Of a DNA stretch of 7,167 bases, positions 1 through 4,852 are shown piece after piece. The position numbers were made by a program, and so were the translations under genes. Numbering within the stretch: position 1 is the stretch's first letter; each line of letters starts with the position of its first letter. The stretch spans positions 1 to 7,167 of the forward strand of contig BQJV01000164.1 of the NCBI GenBank assembly GCA_021604885.1. The letters are read 5' to 3'. The stretch is from Acidimicrobiales bacterium. GTDB taxonomy: Bacteria; Actinomycetota; Acidimicrobiia; Acidimicrobiales; Aldehydirespiratoraceae. The notes beneath the pieces were generated by a model. That model did not search any database, had not been told where the DNA came from, and saw nothing but the letters and a program-made list of their open reading frames with translations.

Positions 1-509
1 CGGACATCGCCCGCCGGGCGGGCACGTCACCGGCGACCTTCTACCAGTACTTCTCCGACGTCGATGACGTCGTCCTCCACCTGATCGAGACGATGGTGGC
101 GCAGGGGAGCGATGAGCTCCGAGCGTTGGTGACCGACCCGGCCTGGGAGGGCCCGGAGGCCGCCGCCGGCCTCGCCGACGGTTTCCTCACCTACTTCGAC
201 GAGCACGACGCGATGCTGCGGGCGATCGACATCGCCACGGCCGAGGGTGACGAGCGGTTCTTCGCGGCCCGCGTGCAGTTGCTCAACGGCGTGTTCCTGT
301 CGCTGCGCGACCTTGCGACCTCCGCGCAGGCGGACGGACGGCTCGCGAACGGGCTCGAACCGGGGGCAGCGGCCGGCGTGCTGACCACGATGCTCGCTCA
401 CGTCAGTGCGCATCGCGCCGGCTTCGAGAGCTGGGGCGTTCGGCGCGAGTCGCTCGCGGGCACGATGGCCACGCTCATCGACTGGACGGTCCGCAGCCAC
501 GAAGGGTGA
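1..509 (+). CDS. TetR/AcrR-family transcriptional repressor, 5' truncated by window edge
   Basis: The frame is open from base 3, well upstream of the first internal ATG at 93, and ends at TGA 507-509. The first visible residues, DIARRAGTSPATFYQYFSDV, are the second half of a TetR helix-turn-helix: a recognition helix followed by the FYxYF signature. The N-terminal part of the DNA-binding domain lies outside the window. The remaining residues (about 140) form the mostly helical, alanine-rich ligand-binding and dimerisation domain, which is too variable to name a ligand. TetR proteins are dimeric repressors that release DNA when a small molecule binds. The usual target would be its own or an adjacent gene. 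Here the next genes downstream on the same strand are a small membrane protein and an acyl-CoA carboxyltransferase, but both seem to have their own promoters, so regulation of them is only a possibility. The family call is secure; the specific role is unknown. Confidence 0.93.
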   Translation, partial: DIARRAGTSPATFYQYFSDVDDVVLHLIETMVAQGSDELRALVTDPAWEGPEAAAGLADGFLTYFDEHDAMLRAIDIATAEGDERFFAARVQLLNGVFLSLRDLATSAQADGRLANGLEPGAAAGVLTTMLAHVSAHRAGFESWGVRRESLAGTMATLIDWTVRSHEG

Positions 510-551
510 GTGAACCGCCCACCCCGAGTGGTGCACGATGAGCGGCGACAC

Positions 552-557
552 TAGGGT
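552..557 (+). promoter_or_regulatory. Candidate -10 box (TAGGGT) of a leaderless promoter for the small membrane protein
   Basis: TAGGGT fits the actinobacterial TANNNT -10 pattern. It is followed by 7 bases (558-564) and then an in-frame GTG at 565. No Shine-Dalgarno sequence precedes either the GTG or the ATG at 538. The same box-to-start spacing recurs before three other genes in this window, which is why I favour GTG 565 as the start. No convincing -35 box is visible. Confidence 0.45.
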
Positions 558-564
558 CCCGAAC

Positions 565-927
565 GTGGCGAGTGGAGTGGAAACCCTGGAGGGCGAGTCT
601 GCTGTTGTCGCGGTCACCCGTGTGCGGGCGATCGTCGATGACCCGCGGTGGGCGCTCTATGTCGGGCTCGTCGTTCTCAATCTCTTCGATCTCGTCACCA
701 CGGCGATGGTCCTCGACCGCGGGGGAAGCGAACGCAATCCGTTCGTCCAACCCTTCGTCGAGAACCTGTGGCAGGTCGGCGCGCTGAAGGGCCTCGTGCT
801 CGTCCTCGTGGCCTCTCTGCTCACCCGCGTGGAGGGGTCGCGGATCGCGGCGCTCTCCCTCGCCGGCACGACCGGTTGGTATCTCGCGGTCGTGTCGTGG
901 AACGTCGCGGTTCTCACCATCATCTGA
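565..927 (+). CDS. Small three-helix integral membrane protein, DUF5658-like
   Basis: This is a 120-residue protein if translated from GTG 565, or 129 residues from ATG 538. Neither start has a Shine-Dalgarno sequence; 565 is chosen for the TAGGGT box seven bases upstream. Numbered from 565, three hydrophobic segments are visible at about residues 30-50, 71-87 and 94-118. The first is followed by a conserved-looking stretch with the pattern NLFDLVTTAMVL then RGGSERNPFVQPF. This D-x-x-T-T plus G-G-x-E-x-N-P arrangement, followed by a membrane lysine, resembles the DUF5658 family of small membrane proteins with no known function. There is no signal peptide and no catalytic motif beyond these polar residues. 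It follows the TetR gene by 55 bases and precedes the carboxyltransferase by 22 bases, so the three could be co-transcribed. The coding call is strong; the family assignment is from memory of the motif. Confidence 0.78.
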   Translation: MASGVETLEGESAVVAVTRVRAIVDDPRWALYVGLVVLNLFDLVTTAMVLDRGGSERNPFVQPFVENLWQVGALKGLVLVLVASLLTRVEGSRIAALSLAGTTGWYLAVVSWNVAVLTII

Positions 928-935
928 CCAGGCGG

Positions 936-941
936 TACGCT
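936..941 (+). promoter_or_regulatory. Candidate -10 box (TACGCT) of a leaderless promoter for the carboxyltransferase
   Basis: TACGCT matches TANNNT and ends 8 bases before ATG 950 (spacer 942-949, CCGGCCCG). No purine-rich Shine-Dalgarno sequence lies in the spacer. This suggests transcription starts at or next to the A of the ATG. The box lies just after the stop of the membrane-protein gene (TGA 925-927), so it would be an internal promoter if the genes are also co-transcribed. Confidence 0.5.
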
Positions 942-949
942 CCGGCCCG

Positions 950-2449
950 ATGACGGACGGTCACGACTGGGGCGAGACCCTCGACGATCTCGACTCGCGT
1001 CGACAGGTGGCCCGCGCCATGGGCGGACCCGAGAAGGTCGAGGTTCGCGCCGATGCCGGCCGACTCGATGCCCGCTCCCGCATCGATGCACTCCTCGACG
1101 CCGGCACTTTCGCCGAGATCGGCACACTCGCGGGCGGCGGCGCGCCGGCGGACGCGCTCGTGGCTGGAGTCGGCGCGATCGACGGCCGTCCGGTCGCGGT
1201 CGGCGCAGAGGACTTCACGACCATGGGCGGCTCGATCGGCCCGGCCGCATCGCGGAAGCGCTGGCGGATCGCCGACATCGCTCGCCGCGAACGGGTGCCG
1301 TTGATCATGCTGCTCGAAGGGGCCGGGCACCGTCCGCCGATGCCCGGCGACCCCGGCGGCGGTGGGCCCGGAGATCTCCAGGCGCAGGGCCGCCTGTCCG
1401 GACTCGTGCCGATGGTCTGCGGCGTGATGGGTTCGTCGGCCGGCCACGGCGCGATCACCGCACCGCTCTGTGACTGGTCGGTCATGACCGGTGACGCAGC
1501 GATCTTCACCGCCGGCCCGCCGGTCGTCCTCGCCTCGCTGAGCGAGGAGATCACGAAGCAGGAACTCGGCGGTCCCGCGGTCGCCGTGGCGAGCGGCGTG
1601 GTCCACAACGTGGCGGCCGACGACGCGTCGCTGCTCGCTGACGTCCGCACCTACCTCTCCTTCTTCGGCTCGTCGGCCTGGGAGCGCCCGCCGTGGGTCG
1701 ACACGGGCGACCTGGAGCCCCGGCGGGTCGAGGAGATGCTCGAGATCGTCCCCCGTGATGCCAACCAGGCCTACGACATGCGTCATGCCGTGAGCAGCGT
1801 CGTCGACGGCGGCGGGTTCTTCCAGATCCAGCCGGACTTCGGTCCGTCGGTGGTGTGCGCACTGGCGCGCATCGGTGGTCACGCCGTGGGCGTCGTCGCG
1901 AACCAGCCGGCCGTGATCGCCGGTTCGATCGACGTCGACGCGGCGGACAAGGCGGCGCACTTCATCCAGGTGTGCGACAGCTTCCACCTGCCACTGGTGT
2001 TCCTCGCCGACAATCCGGGCGTGTTGGCCGGCTCGGTGTCCGAGCGCGCCGGCATCCTGCGGGCCGGCGCCCGCATGTTCACCGCCCAGACCCGGGCCCG
2101 CACGGTGAAGCTCCACGTCACCATCCGCAAGGCCTACGGATTCGGATCGTGTGTCATGGCCATGAACGGCTACGACGAACAGACGCTCTCGTACGGGTTC
2201 CCCGGTGCCACCCTCGGCGCCATGGGCGCGCAGGGCGCGGGCAACGCGGTGGGCGCCGACGACGAGACCCGTGCCGCGTTGCGCCAGGCGGAGCTGGAGT
2301 CCAGCTATCGCTCGGCCGCCGGCCTCGGCTTCGACGAGTTGATCGACCCGCGGGACCTGCGCACAGCGCTCCTCACGGGGCTCGATCTGAGTGCGCGCCG
2401 TCGGGCCGGTGTCGCCGAACCGGTCGCCCGGGTCGGCATCACGCCCTAG
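950..2449 (+). CDS. Acyl-CoA carboxylase beta-subunit-like carboxyltransferase with divergent active-site motifs
   Basis: This 499-residue protein has the two crotonase-like carboxyltransferase domains of the PccB/AccD family. The N-terminal domain begins at RLDARSRIDALLDAGTFAEI (residues 38-57) and includes VAVGAEDFTTMGGSIG (82-97) and the EELGG-like KQELGG (203-208). The C-terminal domain runs from about residue 275 (YDMRHAVSSVVDGGGFF) and includes GVVANQPAVIAGSIDVDAADKAA. The family transfers carboxylate from biotin to an acyl-CoA such as acetyl-, propionyl- or methylcrotonyl-CoA. Several signature motifs differ: the usual SGGARIQEG is EGAGHRPPMPGD (123-134), CAGGAVY is SAGHGAI (163-169), and RKAYGGAYDVM is RKAYGFGSCVM (393-403), placing Cys401 where the known specificity residue Asp422 of PccB falls. 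No biotin carboxylase or biotin carrier gene is visible nearby. The family is certain. The substrate, and whether the protein still works as a biotin-dependent enzyme, are open. Confidence 0.9.
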   Translation: MTDGHDWGETLDDLDSRRQVARAMGGPEKVEVRADAGRLDARSRIDALLDAGTFAEIGTLAGGGAPADALVAGVGAIDGRPVAVGAEDFTTMGGSIGPAASRKRWRIADIARRERVPLIMLLEGAGHRPPMPGDPGGGGPGDLQAQGRLSGLVPMVCGVMGSSAGHGAITAPLCDWSVMTGDAAIFTAGPPVVLASLSEEITKQELGGPAVAVASGVVHNVAADDASLLADVRTYLSFFGSSAWERPPWVDTGDLEPRRVEEMLEIVPRDANQAYDMRHAVSSVVDGGGFFQIQPDFGPSVVCALARIGGHAVGVVANQPAVIAGSIDVDAADKAAHFIQVCDSFHLPLVFLADNPGVLAGSVSERAGILRAGARMFTAQTRARTVKLHVTIRKAYGFGSCVMAMNGYDEQTLSYGFPGATLGAMGAQGAGNAVGADDETRAALRQAELESSYRSAAGLGFDELIDPRDLRTALLTGLDLSARRRAGVAEPVARVGITP

Positions 2450-2453
2450 CTAG
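2446..2453. other. Abutting convergent stop codons in an 8-base palindrome (CTAGCTAG)
   Basis: The carboxyltransferase ends at TAG 2447-2449. The serC stop, read on the other strand, occupies 2450-2452, so the two genes meet tail to tail with no intergenic base. Together the two stops form the palindrome CTAGCTAG. There is no room for a terminator between them, and I see no hairpin followed by a T-run on either side, so the two transcripts probably overlap at their 3' ends. Confidence 0.9.
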
Positions 2454-3571
2454 AGCGCGCCGATGACATGGTCGATGCAGTGCGTGAGCGCCTCGACGTC
2501 GCTCGGCTCGATCGCCGGGAAGAGGCCGATCCGCAGCTGGTTGCGACCCAGCTTGCGGTACCCGCCGGTGTCGAGGATGCCGTTGCGACGGAGCACCTCG
2601 ACGAGGACATCGGCGTCGATCGCGTCGTCGAAGTCGATCGTGCCGACGACCTTGGAGCGCTGTTCCTCGATCTGCACGAACGGTGAGGCCGCATCGCTCG
2701 CCTCGGCCCACCCGTAGAGGATCTCGGCCGACTGGTTCGAGCGGCCGGCGGACCACGAGAGGCCCCCGTTGTCGTTGAACCAGCTCACCGTGTTGGCAGT
2801 GAGGAAGACCGTCGCCAGCGCGGGGGTGTTGTAGGTCTGGTCCTTGCGGGAGTTGTCGAGCGCGATCATGAGGTCGAGCGACGGCGGGACCCAGCGGTCC
2901 GAGGCCGCGATGCGCTCGATGCGCTCGATGGCGGCCGGCGACATCATCGCGATCCACAAGCCGCCGTCCGAGGCCAGCGCCTTCTGCGGCGCGAAGTAGT
3001 ACACGTCGGTCGCGGTGGCGTCGAACATCAGACCGCCCGCGGCCGAGGTGGCATCGAGCATCATCAGTTGGTCGTCGCCGCCGGCTCGTACCGGTTCGAC
3101 CATGACACCCGTCGAGGTCTCGTTGTGCGGGTAGCAGTACGCATCCACATCCGCGGCGGGATCGAGCGGGGGATGCGTGCCCGGCTCCGACTCGCTGATC
3201 GAGGGTTCGTCGAGGTGGGGCGCCGCGGCCACGCCCTTGGCGAACTTGCTGGAGAACTCGCCGAAGCTGAGGTGGTGGCTGCGCTGCTCGATGAGGCCGA
3301 ACGTCGCGCAGTCCCAGAAGCCGGTGGAGCCGCCGTTGCCGAGCACGATCTCGTAGCCGTCCGGGGCTCGGAGCAGCTCGGCGATGCCGTTGCGCAGCTC
3401 GGCGACGACCAACTGCACCGGAAGCTGACGATGCGAGGTCCCCATGTAGTCGGTGGCGCGGGCGCGCAGGGCGTCGAGCGCCTCGGGACGCACCTTGGTG
3501 GGGCCACTGTTGAAGCGGCCGTCCGCGGGGAGCAGGTCGGACGGGATGGTGATGTCAGGCACGGCGTTCAC
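2450..3571 (-). CDS. serC: Phosphoserine aminotransferase (actinobacterial type)
   Basis: This PLP enzyme of the serine pathway converts 3-phosphohydroxypyruvate plus glutamate to O-phosphoserine plus 2-oxoglutarate in the cytosol. The protein is 373 residues from GTG 3571, or 370 from GTG 3562. No ATG start fits, and conserved sequence begins with DGRFNSGPTKVRPEALDAL. Landmarks, numbered from 3571, are GTSHRQLPV (residues 44-52), LGNGGSTGFWD (77-87), AYCYPHNETSTGV (144-156), LDATSAAGG (172-180), the PLP lysine Lys197 in YYFAPQKALASDGG, NQTYNTPA-like DQTYNTPALA (244-253), and GGYRKLGRNQLRIGLFPA (336-353). All of these match the mycobacterial SerC pattern closely, and the length is typical. 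It is divergent from an aminotransferase gene across 72 bases and converges on the carboxyltransferase gene. The start choice between the two GTGs is uncertain; 3571 is preferred for its spacing from GACCAT at 3579-3584. Confidence 0.95.
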   Translation of the reverse strand: MNAVPDITIPSDLLPADGRFNSGPTKVRPEALDALRARATDYMGTSHRQLPVQLVVAELRNGIAELLRAPDGYEIVLGNGGSTGFWDCATFGLIEQRSHHLSFGEFSSKFAKGVAAAPHLDEPSISESEPGTHPPLDPAADVDAYCYPHNETSTGVMVEPVRAGGDDQLMMLDATSAAGGLMFDATATDVYYFAPQKALASDGGLWIAMMSPAAIERIERIAASDRWVPPSLDLMIALDNSRKDQTYNTPALATVFLTANTVSWFNDNGGLSWSAGRSNQSAEILYGWAEASDAASPFVQIEEQRSKVVGTIDFDDAIDADVLVEVLRRNGILDTGGYRKLGRNQLRIGLFPAIEPSDVEALTHCIDHVIGAL

Positions 3572-3578
3572 GCCCGCA

Positions 3579-3584
3579 ATGGTC
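3579..3584 (-). promoter_or_regulatory. Candidate -10 box (GACCAT on minus strand) for serC
   Basis: Read on the minus strand, GACCAT ends 7 bases before GTG 3571, the same spacing as the TANNNT boxes before other genes here. It differs from the consensus at its first base (G instead of T) and so is a weaker candidate. It is nearly identical to TACCAT before the gene at 6803. No Shine-Dalgarno sequence precedes either candidate GTG. Confidence 0.3.
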
Positions 3585-3597
3585 GCAGGAAATGGGG

Positions 3598-3625
3598 GAA
3601 ACCGTCGCGCTTTGTCGCCGGTTTC
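3598..3625. promoter_or_regulatory. Inverted repeat GAAACCG-N14-CGGTTTC, candidate operator between serC and the aminotransferase
   Basis: GAAACCG at 3598-3604 is a perfect inverted match to CGGTTTC at 3619-3625. Two further base pairs (CG at 3606-3607 with CG at 3616-3617) extend the symmetry after one mismatch. The half-site centres are 21 bases apart, about two helical turns, which suits a dimeric regulator. The dyad covers the expected -35 regions of both divergent promoters, and its right edge is 4 bases from the TAGTCT box at 3630. It lies upstream of both predicted transcript starts, so an RNA hairpin is less likely. The regulator is unknown. Confidence 0.45.
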
Positions 3626-3629
3626 TTCG

Positions 3630-3635
3630 TAGTCT
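3630..3635 (+). promoter_or_regulatory. Candidate -10 box (TAGTCT) of a leaderless promoter for the aminotransferase
   Basis: TAGTCT fits TANNNT and is followed by 8 bases (CGGCCTTC, 3636-3643) and ATG 3644. The spacer contains no Shine-Dalgarno sequence. No clear -35 hexamer is present; that region is instead occupied by the inverted repeat at 3598-3625. The box supports ATG 3644 as the start of a leaderless mRNA. Confidence 0.5.
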
Positions 3636-3643
3636 CGGCCTTC

Positions 3644-4852
3644 ATGAGCACAGAGACGAGCAACGGACGAATCTCCCGTCGAGTGGGCGCGATCGCCCCC
3701 TCCGCAACCCTCGCCGTGTCGAACAAGGCGAAGGCGTTGCGGGCCGCCGGCGAGAACGTCATCGGCTTCGGCGCGGGCGAACCGGACTTCGCCACCCCGG
3801 CTCACATCGTGGAGGCCGCGGTCGAGGCCTGCCGCAACCCGGTCAACCACAAGTACTCCGGTGTCGGCGGGCTTCCCGAGCTCAAGGAGGCCCTCGCCGC
3901 CAAGACCCTGCGTGACAGCGGTTTCGTCTGCGACCCCGCCGACATCCTCGTGACCAACGGCGGCAAGCACGCCGTCTACAACACCTTCGAGGCGCTCCTG
4001 AACCCGGGCGACGAAGTGCTCGTGCCCGCGCCCTACTGGACCACCTACCCCGAGCCGATCGCCCTGGCCGGCGGCGTCACCGTCCCGGTCCTCACAACCG
4101 CGCCCGACGGCTTCCGCGCCTCGGTGGAGCAGCTGGAAGCGGCCCGCACCGAGCGCACCAAGGCCCTCGTCTTCGTGTCGCCGTCCAACCCCACCGGCGC
4201 CGTCTACTCGCGCGACGAGATCGAGGCGATCGGCCGTTGGGCGGTCGAGCACGGCATCTGGGTGATCACCGACGAGATCTACGAACACCTCGTCTATGGC
4301 GACAACGAGTTCAACTCGCTGCCGGTCGTCGTGCCCGAGATCACCGACACGTGCGTGGTGCTCAACGGCGTCGCCAAGACCTACGCGATGACCGGTTGGC
4401 GGGTCGGCTGGATGATCGGCCCGTCCGATCTCATCAAGGCGGCGCAGAACCTCCAGTCCCACTCCACCAGCAATGTCTGCAATGTGGCGCAGGTCGCCGC
4501 CCTCGCCGCCGTGTCGGGCCCGCTCGATGCCGTCCACGAGATGCGTCAGGCGTTCGATCGCCGCCGCCGCACGATGCATTCGATGCTGAGCGGTATCGAC
4601 GGCGTCGACTGTCCCGAGCCGCAGGGAGCGTTCTACGCCTACCCGGACTTCTCGGGAGTGCTCGGCCGCACCTTCCACGGCCACACGCCGCAGACCACGC
4701 TCGAGCTCGCCGACATCCTCCTCGAAGAGGCGAAGGTCGCCATCGTGCCCGGCGAGGCGTTCGGTGTCGGCGGTGGCGCCCGCCTGTCGTTCGCACTCGG
4801 TGACGACGATCTCGGCGAGGGCGTCGGCCGGATCGCGGAGTTCCTGTCCTGA
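3644..4852 (+). CDS. Class-I pyridoxal-phosphate aminotransferase, aspartate aminotransferase-like (subgroup I-gamma/prephenate type)
   Basis: This 402-residue enzyme is typical in length for the class-I fold. ATG 3644 is the start: the frame is open further upstream, but that stretch is antisense to serC, and MSTETSNGRISRRVGAIAPS is a normal N-terminus for the family. Landmarks are IGFGAGEPDFATP (residues 40-52), HKYSGVGGLPELKEAL (69-84), APYWTTYP (129-136), SPSNPTGAVY (179-188) with the cofactor-contacting Asn182, DEIYEHLVY (210-218) with Asp210 binding the PLP nitrogen, Lys245 in NGVAKTYAMTGWRVGW as the Schiff-base lysine, and Arg380 in RLSFA for the substrate carboxylate. Such enzymes exchange amino groups between aspartate or glutamate and their 2-oxo acids; some use aromatic acids or prephenate. 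It is divergent from serC and overlaps the downstream peptidase gene by four bases. The catalytic class is certain; the exact amino donor is not. Confidence 0.93.
   Translation: MSTETSNGRISRRVGAIAPSATLAVSNKAKALRAAGENVIGFGAGEPDFATPAHIVEAAVEACRNPVNHKYSGVGGLPELKEALAAKTLRDSGFVCDPADILVTNGGKHAVYNTFEALLNPGDEVLVPAPYWTTYPEPIALAGGVTVPVLTTAPDGFRASVEQLEAARTERTKALVFVSPSNPTGAVYSRDEIEAIGRWAVEHGIWVITDEIYEHLVYGDNEFNSLPVVVPEITDTCVVLNGVAKTYAMTGWRVGWMIGPSDLIKAAQNLQSHSTSNVCNVAQVAALAAVSGPLDAVHEMRQAFDRRRRTMHSMLSGIDGVDCPEPQGAFYAYPDFSGVLGRTFHGHTPQTTLELADILLEEAKVAIVPGEAFGVGGGARLSFALGDDDLGEGVGRIAEFLS
4837..4840 (+). promoter_or_regulatory. Shine-Dalgarno GGAG placing the peptidase start at CTG 4849
   Basis: GGAG lies inside the 3' end of the aminotransferase gene and is followed by 8 bases (TTCCTGTC) and then CTG 4849. 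This is normal Shine-Dalgarno spacing. The peptidase lacks any ATG, GTG or TTG in frame between the upstream stop (TGA 4801-4803) and TTG 5005, so this site decides the start. It also suits translational coupling through the CTGA overlap. Confidence 0.6.

Noticed and set aside
520..533. Small inverted repeat CACC-N6-GGTG between the TetR and membrane-protein genes, considered as a TetR operator
   Set aside because: The arms are only 4 bases long and GC-biased, which is common by chance in this sequence. There is not enough symmetry to call an operator.
920..2116. 398-codon open frame on the minus strand
   Set aside because: It is antisense to the carboxyltransferase, which has clear domain motifs. 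The minus-strand translation is rich in Arg, His and Gly with no recognisable domain, as expected for a shadow frame in high-GC DNA.
3068..3643. Upstream in-frame extension of the aminotransferase (192 more codons)
   Set aside because: The extension is antisense to serC and has no family similarity. ATG 3644 gives the usual length and has a promoter box.
3572..4684. Upstream in-frame extension of serC on the minus strand
   Set aside because: The extension is antisense to the aminotransferase. Conserved SerC sequence starts just after the GTG codons at 3562-3571, and the resulting length is normal for the family.
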